DNA of 64,000 nucleotides from Actinospica durhamensis. GTDB lineage: Bacteria > Actinomycetota > Actinomycetes > Streptomycetales > Catenulisporaceae. Position 1 is the first letter of the stretch, and each line of letters starts with the position of its first letter. Made by a program: the position numbers and the translations under genes. Shown here in pieces: positions 37,101 to 47,017 of this stretch. The notes beneath the pieces were generated by a model, which saw only the letters and a list, made by a program, of their open reading frames with translations, searched no databases and was not told the DNA's origin. Where the stretch lies: the NCBI RefSeq assembly GCF_018139695.1, contig NZ_JAGSOG010000004.1, forward strand, positions 1 through 64,000, read 5' to 3'.

Positions 37101-37197
37101 CAGGCAACGGTTGTCAGGCAACGGTTATGGGGAATTCACAGGCCGTTCGATAGGCGGTAGGCGGTAGGCGGTAAGCGATAGGCGAGCCGATAGGCGT
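37101..37197. repeat. Short direct repeats (12-mer pair and 7-mer array)
   Basis: CAGGCAACGGTT occurs at 37101-37112 and 37115-37126. A 7-bp array follows: TAGGCGG at 37151, 37158 and 37165, then TAAGCGA, TAGGCGA and another TAGGCG at 37191. It lies in the 273-bp gap between the convergent SDR and ACP genes and has no coding potential. Confidence 0.85.
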
Positions 37198-37241
37198 TCG
37201 TCGTTCGAGCACGTGGAAGCCCCGTTCTCCGGTGTCGTGAG

Positions 37242-37271
37242 CGCCACCCTCGGCGTCTGCCGAGGGTGGCG
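37242..37271. terminator. Hairpin between convergent SDR and ACP operons
   Basis: CGCCACCCTCGGC (37242-37254) pairs perfectly with GCCGAGGGTGGCG (37259-37271), loop GTCT. It can terminate both the aminotransferase/SDR operon and the ACP operon. Confidence 0.8.
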
Positions 37272-37372
37272 GCGTGCTGTCGGAGGGGTGTGGCCGGCGT
37301 TCGGCTATAACAGGGCTCTACTTTGGCCGTGCCGGGGTCCGTCTGCACGAAGTACCATGCGCGAACGCCCGG

Positions 37373-37606
37373 TCAGGCGGCGGTCCGCTTCCGTTGCTCC
37401 ATGAGCGTGACGATCTCCGCCAACGTGGCGAGTTCGAACAGCTCATCGTCGGTGATCTCCATACCATGGTGCTGCTTGAGCACCAAGGACAGCTCGACGA
37501 CGGCGAGGGAGTCTATGCCCGCGTCCTCGCGGCTCGCGTCCGGACGCAGTCCGTCGACGTTCAGCTGCAGAACCTCGCTCATGACCGACTTCAGTAGCTC
37601 GAACAT
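37373..37606 (-). CDS. Acyl carrier protein
   Basis: A 77-residue ACP with the phosphopantetheine motif GIDSLAVVEL (Ser33) and acidic helices II/III (ITDDELFELATLAEIV). It is the last gene of the acetaldehyde dehydrogenase-aldolase-KASIII-ACP operon, 31 bases after the KASIII stop. It probably carries the acyl group made by or passed to the ketosynthase. Confidence 0.9.
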   Translation of the reverse strand: MFELLKSVMSEVLQLNVDGLRPDASREDAGIDSLAVVELSLVLKQHHGMEITDDELFELATLAEIVTLMEQRKRTAA

Positions 37607-37637
37607 TGCGTCCTCCGGTGTTCGTCGGCTCGATGCC

Positions 37638-38666
37638 CTATGCGTCGTGGACTTCGAGTTCGGGCCAGGTCAGCGTGGTGGCGCCCCAGGTGAGGCCGCC
37701 ACCGAAGGCGGCGAGCAGCACCCGGTGGCCGGCCTTGAGGGTCCCGTCCAGCGCCGCCTGGGCGAGCAGGACCGGAATCGAGGCGGCGGCGGTGTTGCCG
37801 ACTTCGGCGATGTTCTGCGGTGCCGCGTCCCGGCGCAGGCCGAGCCGGGTGGCCAGCGCGGCGCTGACGCGCGCGTTCGCCTGGTGAGTGATCATGCGGT
37901 CGACCTCGCGCAGCTCCCAGCCCGCCGCGTCGAGCGCCTCCGTCGCCGCGGCGCTCATCCGCTCGACCGACTGCCGGAACACCTCGCGTCCCCGCATCTG
38001 GAAGTACTGCGACCCGTCGTCCGGTACCGCCGTTCGGAAGGGAAACCGCGAGCCGCCCGCCTTCACCGTGATCAGCTCGGCGCGAGCGCCGTCACTGCCC
38101 AGTACCAGCGGTCCGACGGCTCCCGGCTCGTCGGCCCGGCCGCGCCGCAGGACCACGGCGCCCGCTCCGTCACCGAAGATCGGCTGGGTCGTGCGGTCGT
38201 CCGGGTCGAGCAGGGTGGAGAACGCCTCAGCGGCGATCAGCAGGACGCGCTCGGCCAATCCCGCCGCGATGAAGCCCGCCGCGGTCGCCAGGCCGTAGAC
38301 GAACCCCGTGCACACGGCGGAGACGTCGAAGGCTGCGACGCCGTTCAGGCCGAGGCGCGCGGCCACGTCGGGTGCGGTGGCCGGGCAACGGTAGTCCGGG
38401 GTCGTGGTCGCCAGCACGACGGCGTCGACCGGCCCGCCGCCGGCCGACTCGAGCGCGGCCCGGCCCGCCCCGACCGCGAGGTCGGACGTCGCCTCACCCG
38501 GCTCGACCCAGCGGCGGCGGGAGATCCCGGTCCGTCCCACGATCCAGTCCTCCGTCGCGTCGAGCCGCTCGCACAGCTGCGCGTTGGTGACCACCCGCTC
38601 CGGCAGCCGGTACCCGAGACCGCAGACGACCGCGCGGTCCGCGGGACCGGCCGCGCCACCCGTCAC
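37638..38666 (-). CDS. 3-oxoacyl-ACP synthase III (KASIII/FabH-like)
   Basis: A 342-residue ketosynthase III. The catalytic triad is Cys119 ([12 protein letters not shown]), His261 (THQANARV) and Asn291 ([10 protein letters not shown]), all intact, with [10 protein letters not shown] in between. FabH-type enzymes condense acyl-CoA with malonyl-ACP or transfer acyl groups in starter-unit pathways. The GTG start at 38666 overlaps the aldolase stop (GTGA), so the two are translationally coupled. Its presence with a dedicated ACP next to an aldolase and acetaldehyde dehydrogenase is unusual. Confidence 0.88.
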   Translation of the reverse strand: MTGGAAGPADRAVVCGLGYRLPERVVTNAQLCERLDATEDWIVGRTGISRRRWVEPGEATSDLAVGAGRAALESAGGGPVDAVVLATTTPDYRCPATAPDVAARLGLNGVAAFDVSAVCTGFVYGLATAAGFIAAGLAERVLLIAAEAFSTLLDPDDRTTQPIFGDGAGAVVLRRGRADEPGAVGPLVLGSDGARAELITVKAGGSRFPFRTAVPDDGSQYFQMRGREVFRQSVERMSAAATEALDAAGWELREVDRMITHQANARVSAALATRLGLRRDAAPQNIAEVGNTAAASIPVLLAQAALDGTLKAGHRVLLAAFGGGLTWGATTLTWPELEVHDA

Positions 38667-39712
38667 GACCGGTCCCCGGTCCCGGCGCCGCGCAGGGCCA
38701 GCGCGACATCCACGATGAGGTCTTCCTGGCCGGCGACGGCCTGACGGCGGCCGAGCTCGAAGAAGACGTCGCGCGGGTCGACGCCCTCGCGGGCGGAGAC
38801 GTCGAGCACCGGGGTCTTGAACCCCGAGAACACGCCGGCCAGGCCGCTGACGATGGAGATGGAGTCGACCGTGGGCGGCGCGGGCATCAGGTCCCGTTCG
38901 GCGACGTCCGCCGCGTCCAGGAGCCCGTACAGGTCGATACCGGTGCGGTAGCCCACGCGTTCGAGCACCGGCACCAGCACCTCGAGCTGGGTGTTGCCCG
39001 CCCCCGCGCCGAAACCCCGGGCACAGGCATCCAGGATGGACGCTCCGGCGTCGGCCGCCGCGATGGAGTTCGCCACAGCCATGCCGAGGTTGTTGTGCCC
39101 GTGGAATATCACCGGCACGTCGACCGCGCCGCACATGGCCGTGATGCGCTCGGTGACATCGGCAGGCAGATAGTGGCCTGCGGAATCCATGATGCCCACC
39201 CCGGTGGCTCCGAACTCGACCAGGCGCGCGCAGTGCTCGGCGAGCTTCCCGGGCGTGGCCATGTGGCTCATCAGGAGCACCGCGTGCGCCTCGACGCCCT
39301 GCTCGCGCAGGAAACCGAGGTGCCGTTCGGCCAGGCTGGACTCGGTGCAGTGGGTGCCGATGCGCACCAGGTCGACGTCGTGCGCGATGGCGTTCTTCAG
39401 GTCCTCGATCGTGCCCCAGCCGGGCAACATGAAGACTCCGAGCTTACTGTTCGTCAGTGCGTCCCGGGTGACCGTCAGCATCTCGTCGTCGCTGAGCCTG
39501 GCTCGGCCGACCTGGAGAGAGGAGGCGCCCAGCCCGTTGCCGTGGCCGACCTCGACCACCGGAACACCCGCGGCGTCCGCGGCCAGCGCGTATGCGCGCA
39601 GCTGCTCTGCGCCGAGGCTGTGTCGGACGGCGTGGTGGCCGTCCCGCAGCGTCGGATCGTGAATCTGGATCGGCTTGTCCCCGGCGACATTGCGGCTCGT
39701 CACCTCGGTCAT
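38663..39712 (-). CDS. 4-hydroxy-2-oxovalerate aldolase-like (DRE-TIM) enzyme
   Basis: A 349-residue aldolase of the DmpG/MhpE/HsaF family. The start motif [17 protein letters not shown] includes the catalytic Arg23-Asp24 and a His, and [14 protein letters not shown] provides the metal-binding histidines. The C-terminal part (290-349) matches the domain that docks to the partner dehydrogenase. It cleaves or forms 4-hydroxy-2-oxoacids from pyruvate and an aldehyde. The ATG at 39712 overlaps the dehydrogenase stop (ATGA), as in catabolic operons, but no meta-cleavage genes are present here. Confidence 0.92.
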   Translation of the reverse strand: MTEVTSRNVAGDKPIQIHDPTLRDGHHAVRHSLGAEQLRAYALAADAAGVPVVEVGHGNGLGASSLQVGRARLSDDEMLTVTRDALTNSKLGVFMLPGWGTIEDLKNAIAHDVDLVRIGTHCTESSLAERHLGFLREQGVEAHAVLLMSHMATPGKLAEHCARLVEFGATGVGIMDSAGHYLPADVTERITAMCGAVDVPVIFHGHNNLGMAVANSIAAADAGASILDACARGFGAGAGNTQLEVLVPVLERVGYRTGIDLYGLLDAADVAERDLMPAPPTVDSISIVSGLAGVFSGFKTPVLDVSAREGVDPRDVFFELGRRQAVAGQEDLIVDVALALRGAGTGDRS

Positions 39713-40617
39713 GAATACACCTCGCCTGCGATCGAGAGCCGGTCCGCCGCGTAGCTCTCCGCGGCCAGGAGCGCGGCCGAGTTGATGATGTCGAGATTCC
39801 CGGCATAGCGCGGGACGCGGTCCCCGGACGAGGTGACCTCGACGGCGACGAAGCCCTCGCCGTCGTTCACGGTGCACGCCTTCACCTCGAAACCCCTGGC
39901 GAAGGAGCGGACTTCGGCCGCGGCCGCCAGCACGATCGAGTGCAGCGAGTCGATCGTGAGATCCCGGCCCAGCAGGGACATGGCGACGCGGAAGGTCGCG
40001 GGCGGCCGCGAGGGGCTGATGTTGAGGATCGCCTTGACGTCGGTGACCCCGCTGAAGCAGCGGACCGCCTCCTGCGTGGTGTCCACGTACTCGTCGAGGT
40101 TCATGCGCGTCCCGCGGCCGATGCTCAGGGTGGCGGCAGTCGTCACCACCTCGATGTAGTCGATCTCATGGGCCTGCGAGATCGCGTGCAGGATCGGCAC
40201 GGCCGCCTGCCCGCCGCAGCTCACCATGCTGAGGTCTCGGTGTGCGCAGATGTCGGCCCGATTGACGGTCGGGAAGATCATCTGCCCGTTCCGACTGGGC
40301 GTCAGGTCGATGAGCATCGTGCCCGAGGGTGCGAGCTTCTCCACATGCTCGGCGTGGGAGGACGCGCTGGTGGCGTCGAAGACCACGTCGAACGGTTCGC
40401 GGTCCACGAGGGACTGTACGCCGCCCGTCGCGACCGGCACACCGAACTGGCGCGCCTGCCGCAGTCCCGACGTGGCCTCGTCTCGGCCCACGACGAGCCT
40501 CAGGTCGAGATGGTCCGAGCGGGCGATCTTGGTCATCAGGTCGATGCCGATGAGGCCGGCGCCGAGCACCGCCACGGACAGCCGGCCTGCCACTGCCCGG
40601 GAGTCGTTGTCGGTCAT
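39709..40617 (-). CDS. Acylating acetaldehyde dehydrogenase
   Basis: A 302-residue CoA-dependent aldehyde dehydrogenase of the DmpF/MhpF/HsaG family. The NAD-binding motif [14 protein letters not shown] is at the N-terminus, the catalytic Cys134 is in [13 protein letters not shown], and the C-terminal dimerisation and substrate part ends [16 protein letters not shown]. It interconverts acetyl-CoA (or a short acyl-CoA) and the aldehyde, channelled to the aldolase. First gene of its operon; it faces the condensation-domain operon at 40866 across a 248-bp promoter region. Confidence 0.92.
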   Translation of the reverse strand: MTDNDSRAVAGRLSVAVLGAGLIGIDLMTKIARSDHLDLRLVVGRDEATSGLRQARQFGVPVATGGVQSLVDREPFDVVFDATSASSHAEHVEKLAPSGTMLIDLTPSRNGQMIFPTVNRADICAHRDLSMVSCGGQAAVPILHAISQAHEIDYIEVVTTAATLSIGRGTRMNLDEYVDTTQEAVRCFSGVTDVKAILNISPSRPPATFRVAMSLLGRDLTIDSLHSIVLAAAAEVRSFARGFEVKACTVNDGEGFVAVEVTSSGDRVPRYAGNLDIINSAALLAAESYAADRLSIAGEVYS

Positions 40618-40865
40618 TCGTCACTCCTGACAAGGGATTCATGCTTTCAGGCCGAGCTTCAGCGCCCTGTCGCCGTGTCGGCGACGCCGAGACAGCAGCG
40701 GTCGGCACTCATGGTCGCAGTCGACCGCGCCGGCAGACGTCTTCAAAACTGTGGAGTCGGCGCAATGGTGGGCAACGGAGAAGGTGACCCGAACTCATGC
40801 CGTCAGCATGATGGGGGAGAAACGCGGACCGGCCCGACGTCGATGGGTAGATGGGGAGCTGCACT

Positions 40866-42194
40866 GTGGATCAGTATCCGCTGAATTCTCGGCACAGGGA
40901 CCCGGAGGGCCTGGTTCGCTCACCGCGGCACGTCGTCGCACTCGCTCTTCGTATCAAGGGAGAGTTGCGCGTCGATGCCCTTCAGGATGCGCTCGACGAG
41001 GTGGTGGAAAGGCAGGAAGCACTTCGCACCCGGATTCACTACGACGAGCAGGACGGCACTCGCGGATTCGAGGAAGTACTAGCGCCGCAACCGGTTCCGC
41101 TCACCGTTTACGACACTCCGCTACCGCGCGGCCGGCCTCGCGACGAGATGGCCCTCGACGTTCATGTCGCGTTGCACGAAGCGGAGCTCTCCTTTCTCGC
41201 CATTCCTTCTCTGCGCGCCGACTTGTATCGCTTCGACGACCGGGATGCGCTGCTGACCCTGGTGACCCACCATCTCTTCTCCGACGGCTGGTCCTCCGAC
41301 CTGCTCCGCCGCGAGATCGCGGCGTGCTACCGGGCGAGACTGGCCGGCGTGCCGCACACGCTGCCGAGTCCGGTCCCGTACCGGATGTACGACACCTGGA
41401 AACGGGAGTTCCTGGCGAGCGAGAAGGCGGCGGAGTGCAGTCGGTACTGGGGGCGTGAGCTGGCCGGCGTCGAGATGTACACGATGCCCGCCGATCGGCC
41501 GCACGGTCCCGAGACCCGGGCGCCGCGAACCGAGATGGAGACCTTCACGATCGATCCCGGCAGGTTCGCCGAGGTCGCCGCGAGCGCGGCCCGGCATCGA
41601 TGCAGTGTCTGGCACGTCTTCCTGGCGGCGTTCATGGTTCTCGCGGAGAAGGTCTCCGGCCGGACCGACATCACCCTGCCGATCGTCAACAATGGACGCT
41701 ACGACGAGAGGTTCTATCAGACCGTCGGCTTGTTCGTCGATCTGGTGCCCGTTCGCCTTGACTTCGGCGGCTGTGCGAGTTTCCGCGACCTCATGCTCCT
41801 CGCGCGCCGGGCAAGTGCTGATTCCCAGCAGCACAGGATGCCTTTCGATTCCCTACTCGAGGTGTTCCCCGACCTCGTGAAGGGCGCCTTCGATCCGCTG
41901 GCGTTGTTGCCCAGTTTCAACTACGTCCGGTCACCGAAGGCCGAGGTGCAAACCCGGTTCGCGGCCAGTGTCGAACCGGTCGTGCCGGAGAAAGAAGTGT
42001 CAGCTTCCTATGTTCGCGGCGCGTTCGCGTTCATCTGGACCTTTGTCGTTCTTTCGTCCGGCGAATTTCGATGTGCCATTGGATATGAACCCGACGCGAT
42101 CGACGCGGCTACGGTGCAGCGCTTGGGCATTGAATTCGTCGATCTGATCCAGATGATAGCCGACCGCCCGGACCAGAAATGGAAAGACCGCTAG
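40866..42194 (+). CDS. Free-standing NRPS condensation domain
   Basis: A 442-residue single condensation domain with intact HHLFSDG at about residues 135-141 and the later motif QTVGLFVDLVPVRLDF (C5-like). It has no attached A or PCP. The GTG at 40866 follows GGGGAG. Free C domains join acyl or amino-acid units held on separate carriers (as SgcC5 does). It opens the operon that runs to 50017; its partners may be the PCPs at 34627 and 43657. Confidence 0.87.
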   Translation: MDQYPLNSRHRDPEGLVRSPRHVVALALRIKGELRVDALQDALDEVVERQEALRTRIHYDEQDGTRGFEEVLAPQPVPLTVYDTPLPRGRPRDEMALDVHVALHEAELSFLAIPSLRADLYRFDDRDALLTLVTHHLFSDGWSSDLLRREIAACYRARLAGVPHTLPSPVPYRMYDTWKREFLASEKAAECSRYWGRELAGVEMYTMPADRPHGPETRAPRTEMETFTIDPGRFAEVAASAARHRCSVWHVFLAAFMVLAEKVSGRTDITLPIVNNGRYDERFYQTVGLFVDLVPVRLDFGGCASFRDLMLLARRASADSQQHRMPFDSLLEVFPDLVKGAFDPLALLPSFNYVRSPKAEVQTRFAASVEPVVPEKEVSASYVRGAFAFIWTFVVLSSGEFRCAIGYEPDAIDAATVQRLGIEFVDLIQMIADRPDQKWKDR

Positions 42195-42234
42195 AAACCC
42201 ATGTGATGCCAGCACCGAGTCGTAGAGGATCGTC

Positions 42235-43575
42235 ATGCCGATAGACATCGAAGTATGGGCCGCCGCGAGCCCCAACAACACGCTTCCCGGGTTCGGCGAC
42301 CCGCTGGTGAACGCCGCCGAGTCGTTCAGCCGGGTCCACCCGGAGTACCGGGTCCACTTCCGCAAGGTCGAGACCCACGTGATGGCCGAGACGGTGGCCG
42401 AGGCGGTCGTGCAGGGAAACCCGCCGGACATCGCGGAATACATGTACTCCTCGACCCAGACCGCGCTCGACACCCGTACCCCCGCCGGTGATCCGTTCTT
42501 CGTGCCGGTCCAGCGCGCGATCGCCGGCCGGTCCGAGATCCTGGGGGAGCGGGTGGTGATCCAGGACCTCATGCCCGCCGTGCGTGACTACTGGACCGTC
42601 GGCGGCGATCTGGTCGCCTTCCCGAGCTTCGTGGCCACGAACCTGCTCTTCGCGAACAAGACGATGCTCACCGCCGCCGGAATCGAGCGCATGCCGGTGA
42701 CCTGGCAGGACCTCGAGGAGGCCTGCGCCGCCATCGCCAAGCTGCCGGACGGGCCGGGGCACGGGGTCAGCTGGCCGAACTACGGCTGGGTGTTCCACCA
42801 GGAGCTGGCCGGACAGCGCGCGCTGCTGGTCAACAACGGCAACGGCCGGTCCGGCCGGGCCACCCGCGTCCTGCTCGACTCCCCCCAGATGCTCAACTAC
42901 GTGCAGTGGTGGAAGCGGATGCTCGAAGACGGTCACTACCTCCCCACCGAGGAGCTCCACTACTTCACCGCGATGCAGGCCTTCGAGCGCCAGGAGATCG
43001 CGTTCGTGGTCTCGTCCTCGGCCATCGGCCGGATGATGAGCGACATCGCCACCTCGTCGGGCTTCGAGCTCACGGCGGGCCAGCTGCCGCGCCCCATCGA
43101 GGACTGTTCCCCCGGCGGCACCGTCGCCGGCCAGGCGCTCTTCCTCGCCAGGGGCCTGCCGAAGGCGAAGGAGGACGGCGCCCTCGCCTTCCTGCAGCAC
43201 CAGCTCAACGCGTCACACGCGGTGGCGCGCATGCACGAGCCCACGAATCCGATGACCTCGTACCCGATCACCCTGGCCGCCTACCAGAAGGCGACGGCGG
43301 ACGACTGGATCGACCCGTACCCCGGCTACGGGCAGGCGATCGCGCAGATCACCTCGGCGGAGCGGACCGTGGCGTCGTCAGGCCCGATGGTCGGCAACCT
43401 CAACGGCATCAACATCGCCATCACCGAGGCGCTCAAGGACGTGCTGCTCAACGGGGCGGACCCGGTGGCCCGGTTCCGAGCGGCGACCCAGGAAGCGCAG
43501 GAGGTGCTCGACCGGTACAACTCGGCGGTCCTGGCCTACCCGCCGCGGACCCCGGCCGATCTCCGGGCGGGCTGA
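42235..43575 (+). CDS. Solute-binding-protein-like protein without signal peptide
   Basis: A 446-residue protein with the fold pattern of sugar ABC-transporter binding proteins (UgpB-like): IEVWAAASPNN at the N-terminus, GDLVAFPSFVATNLLFANKTML and LPKAKEDGALAFLQHQLN further on. It lacks any signal peptide or lipobox, so it should stay in the cytoplasm, and no permease genes are near. It lies 40 bases after a condensation domain and 81 before an A-PCP gene, clearly inside the NRPS operon. The role is unknown: an intermediate-binding protein or a recruited enzyme. The ATG at 42235 has a weak RBS. Confidence 0.75.
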   Translation: MPIDIEVWAAASPNNTLPGFGDPLVNAAESFSRVHPEYRVHFRKVETHVMAETVAEAVVQGNPPDIAEYMYSSTQTALDTRTPAGDPFFVPVQRAIAGRSEILGERVVIQDLMPAVRDYWTVGGDLVAFPSFVATNLLFANKTMLTAAGIERMPVTWQDLEEACAAIAKLPDGPGHGVSWPNYGWVFHQELAGQRALLVNNGNGRSGRATRVLLDSPQMLNYVQWWKRMLEDGHYLPTEELHYFTAMQAFERQEIAFVVSSSAIGRMMSDIATSSGFELTAGQLPRPIEDCSPGGTVAGQALFLARGLPKAKEDGALAFLQHQLNASHAVARMHEPTNPMTSYPITLAAYQKATADDWIDPYPGYGQAIAQITSAERTVASSGPMVGNLNGINIAITEALKDVLLNGADPVARFRAATQEAQEVLDRYNSAVLAYPPRTPADLRAG

Positions 43576-43656
43576 GAGCCGTCGACGCCGGCACCGCCCG
43601 GCGCGGAAACGCGTCCGGGCGGTCTCGATCAACCAGGCCTTGATGAGGAGAGTGGA

Positions 43657-45417
43657 ATGGTGGGTCTTTCGATCCCCGCCCGGTTCGCCGAACAACTCGC
43701 GCGGACCCCGGAAGCGACGGCGGTGACCGAGGCCGCGACCGGAGCGGAGCTGAGCTATCGGGAATTGGACCAGCGGGCCAACCGACTCGCGCAGCACCTC
43801 ATCGGACTCGGCGTCGGTCGTGAGGACCGGGTGGCGGTCCTGATGGAACGGTCGATCGGCCTGGTGGTGGCCTTTCTGGCGATTCTCAAGGCCGGCGCGG
43901 TCTACCTGCCGATCCACGAGTCGTATCCGGCCGACCGGCGGCAGTGGGTGATCGACCGGGCGGGCGCCGCGGTGCTGCTGACCGACGAAACGACGCGCGC
44001 GACGGACCTGCCGGCCGGTGTTCCGGTCGTCACGGTGGACGATCCGGCGCTCGTGCGCGAACCGGCCCTCGACCCTGGGGTGTCGATCCATCCAGGCCAA
44101 CTGGCCTACGTGATCTACACCTCAGGGTCCACCGGCCTGCCGAAGGGGGTCGCGGTGACCCAGCAGGAGGTGGTGCGGCTGCTGTGCGATCCACAGTGGT
44201 CGCCCGAGCGGTACGCCCGTTCGTTGCTGCTGGGACCGCACGCCTTCGACATCTTCGTCTTCGAGGTCTGGCTGCCGTTGCTGCACGGCGGACAGGTGGT
44301 CGTCGCGCCACCCGGACGGCTCGAGCCCGCGACGCTGCGCCGGTTGATCGCGGCGCACCGGATCACCGGTCTGCATCTGACCGCGGGCCTGTTCCGGGTG
44401 ATCGCGGAGGAAGCGCCGGAGGCGTTGCGCGGGCTGCGCGAGGTGCTCACCGGTGGCGACGTGATCGCGCCCACCGCGGTCAGCCGAGTACTCGAGGTCT
44501 GCGACGGCATCGTGGTGCGCGCCGCGTACGGTGCGACCGAAGGGACGGTGCTCTCTGCCCATCTCCCGCTGACCAGGGGAGCGCAGATCGGCACGGTGGT
44601 GCCGATCGGCGACCCGCTGACCGGTGTCACGGTGCGCGTTCTGGACGGCCGCCTCACGCCGGTGCCCGCTGAAGTGGCCGGCGAGATCTACCTCGCGGAC
44701 GCGGGCGTCGCCCGCGGCTATCTCGGCCAGCCCGGCCAGACCGCCGAGCGGTTCGTGGCCGACCCGTTCGGTGCGCCGGGATCGCGCATGTACCGCACCG
44801 GCGACCTGGCCCGCCGGACCGCCGGCGGCGTGCTCGAGTTTCTCGGGCGCGTGGACAGCCAGTTGAAGATCCTCGGCTTCCTCGTCGAACCGGCCGAGGT
44901 GGAGGCGGCGTTGGCCGGCTACCCGGGGGTGGCCCAGGCCGTCGTGCTGGCACGCGAACTCGAGGGCGGAGAGAAACAACTGGTCGGTTATGTCGTGCCG
45001 GAATCCGGCGGGCTCGATCTCGCCGCGTTGCGCGCCCACACCAGAACCCTGTTGCCGGACTACATGGTGCCCGCCGCATTCGTCAGCCTGGACTCGCTGC
45101 CGCTGACCGCCAACGGCAAGCTGGACCGGGCGGCGATGCCGGCACCGGACTTCGACCAGATCCGCGCCTCCCGCGCTCCGGAGAGCGCTCTGCACCTGGT
45201 CCTCTGTGAGATTTTCAGCTCCGTGCTCGGGGTGCCCGAGGTGGGGATCGACGACAGCTTCTTCGAGCTCGGCGGCCAGTCGCTGCAGGCCATGCGGCTG
45301 CTCAACCAGATAAGGACCAAGACCGGGGTCGACATATTGGTCAACACACTGTTCGACGCACCGACCGTGGCCGAACTGGCCGCGTTCGTCGACGCCAAGC
45401 GGACCACCGCGGTCTGA
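43657..45417 (+). CDS. NRPS adenylation-PCP didomain (Hpg-like pocket)
   Basis: A 586-residue A-PCP. A-domain motifs: [17 protein letters not shown] (A3), AYGATEGTV (A5, with Ala in place of the usual Pro), RMYRTGDL (A7), NGKLDR (A10). PCP: ELGGQSL with Ser542. The pocket read from the A4-A5 region is about D-I-F-H-L-G-A-V-L-K. Its first six positions match the hydroxyphenylglycine code I remember (DIFHLGLLCK), so a 4-hydroxyphenyl amino acid is plausible, and Asp235 argues for an alpha-amino substrate. It would load its own PCP for the hydroxylase encoded next. Confidence 0.85.
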   Translation: MVGLSIPARFAEQLARTPEATAVTEAATGAELSYRELDQRANRLAQHLIGLGVGREDRVAVLMERSIGLVVAFLAILKAGAVYLPIHESYPADRRQWVIDRAGAAVLLTDETTRATDLPAGVPVVTVDDPALVREPALDPGVSIHPGQLAYVIYTSGSTGLPKGVAVTQQEVVRLLCDPQWSPERYARSLLLGPHAFDIFVFEVWLPLLHGGQVVVAPPGRLEPATLRRLIAAHRITGLHLTAGLFRVIAEEAPEALRGLREVLTGGDVIAPTAVSRVLEVCDGIVVRAAYGATEGTVLSAHLPLTRGAQIGTVVPIGDPLTGVTVRVLDGRLTPVPAEVAGEIYLADAGVARGYLGQPGQTAERFVADPFGAPGSRMYRTGDLARRTAGGVLEFLGRVDSQLKILGFLVEPAEVEAALAGYPGVAQAVVLARELEGGEKQLVGYVVPESGGLDLAALRAHTRTLLPDYMVPAAFVSLDSLPLTANGKLDRAAMPAPDFDQIRASRAPESALHLVLCEIFSSVLGVPEVGIDDSFFELGGQSLQAMRLLNQIRTKTGVDILVNTLFDAPTVAELAAFVDAKRTTAV

Positions 45418-45432
45418 GACAGGGAGAACGCG

Positions 45433-47004
45433 ATGACCGGACAGACCCGGCCGCTGACCGGCGCCGAATATCTCGAGAGTCTCCGCGACGGCCGCGAGAT
45501 CTACCTCTACGGCGAAAGAATCAAGGACGTCACCGAACATTCCGCGTTCCGCAATCCGGCACGGATGACGGCCCGGCTCTACGACGCGTTGCACGACCCG
45601 GAGCACCAGCACGTCCTGACCGCCAAAACCGACGCCGAGGGCTCCGACGGCTACACACACCGCTTTTTCACCACGCCGCGCAGCGCGGCCGACCTGGTCG
45701 CCGACCAGCAGGCCATCGCCGCGTGGTCGAGGCTGAACTATGGCTGGATGGGCCGCAGCCCGGACTACAAGGCGTCGTTCCTCGGCACCCTCGGCGCGAA
45801 CGCCGACTTCTACAATCCGTTCGCCGACAACGCGCTGCGCTGGTACCGGGAGTCACAGGAGAAGGTCCTGTACTGGAATCACGCCTTCGTGCATCCGCCG
45901 GTGGACCGGCATCGGCCCCCGGACGAGGTCGCCGACGTGTTCGTGCACGTCGAACGGGAGACCGACAGCGGCCTCGTGGTGAGCGGGGCGAAGGTCGTCG
46001 CGACGAATTCCGCCCTCACGCATTACAACTTCATCGCCCATACCGGGCTGCCGATCAAGGATCGCAGATTCGCCATCGTGGCCACCGTGCCGATGAGTGC
46101 GCCCGGCCTGAAACTGATCTGCCGCCAGTCCTACGCCGCCTCGGCGGCGCTGACCGGTAGTCCGTTCGACTACCCGCTGTCCTCGCGGCTGGACGAGAAC
46201 GACAGCATCTTGGTGATGGACAAGGTGCTGATCCCGTGGGAGAACGTGTTCATCTACGGAGACGTCGCCAAAGTCGGCATGTTCACCGGGCTTTCCGGAT
46301 TCAACGAGCGCGCCATGTTCCACGGTTGCACGCGGCTCGCGGTGAAGCTGGAGTTCATCGCCGGGCTGCTGGCCAAGGCGCTGGACATCACCGGCGTGGC
46401 CGAGTTCCGCGGGATCCAGGCGCGGCTGGGCGAAGTGCTCGCCTGGCGCAACCTGTTCTGGGGGCTGTCCGACGCGGCAGCGCGCAACCCGGTGCCGTGG
46501 CGCAACGGCGCCGTCCTGCCCAACCCGGACTACGCCATGGCCTACCGCTGGTTCTCCCAGATCGGCTACGCCAGGATCAGGGAGATCGTGCTGCAGGATG
46601 TCGCGAGTGGGCTGATCTACGTGAACTCCAGCGCGCAGGACTTCCACAACGAAGACGTCCGGCCGTATCTCGACAAATACCTTCGCGGATCGAACGGGAT
46701 CGACGCGGTCGAGCGGGTGAAGGTGATGAAGCTGCTCTGGGACACGGTCGGTACCGAGTTCGGCGGCAGGCACGAACTCTACGAACGAAACTATTCCGGA
46801 AATCACGAGAACACCAGGATCGAACTACTCCGTGGTCAACTCGCCGACGGCCGGCTCGACGGCTACCGCGCGTTCGTCGACCGCTGCCTTGCCGAGTACG
46901 ACCTGAATGGCTGGCGGGTGCCCGACCTCGCCTCATTCGCCGACGTCGGCGCAGCAGGCCGCGCCCTGCTCGGCGACGGCGTCCCGGTCTCCGCAGACGA
47001 GTGA
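45433..47004 (+). CDS. HpaB-family FADH2-dependent aromatic hydroxylase
   Basis: A 523-residue 4-hydroxyphenylacetate 3-hydroxylase-like monooxygenase. The N-terminal [21 protein letters not shown] and central [22 protein letters not shown] are typical. It adds a hydroxyl ortho to a phenol using FADH2 from a separate reductase, which is not encoded here. SgcC, a relative in an enediyne pathway, works on a carrier-bound tyrosine; placement 15 bases after the A-PCP gene suggests the same here (inference). Confidence 0.88.
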   Translation: MTGQTRPLTGAEYLESLRDGREIYLYGERIKDVTEHSAFRNPARMTARLYDALHDPEHQHVLTAKTDAEGSDGYTHRFFTTPRSAADLVADQQAIAAWSRLNYGWMGRSPDYKASFLGTLGANADFYNPFADNALRWYRESQEKVLYWNHAFVHPPVDRHRPPDEVADVFVHVERETDSGLVVSGAKVVATNSALTHYNFIAHTGLPIKDRRFAIVATVPMSAPGLKLICRQSYAASAALTGSPFDYPLSSRLDENDSILVMDKVLIPWENVFIYGDVAKVGMFTGLSGFNERAMFHGCTRLAVKLEFIAGLLAKALDITGVAEFRGIQARLGEVLAWRNLFWGLSDAAARNPVPWRNGAVLPNPDYAMAYRWFSQIGYARIREIVLQDVASGLIYVNSSAQDFHNEDVRPYLDKYLRGSNGIDAVERVKVMKLLWDTVGTEFGGRHELYERNYSGNHENTRIELLRGQLADGRLDGYRAFVDRCLAEYDLNGWRVPDLASFADVGAAGRALLGDGVPVSADE

Positions 47005-47017
47005 AAGGAAACATGTC

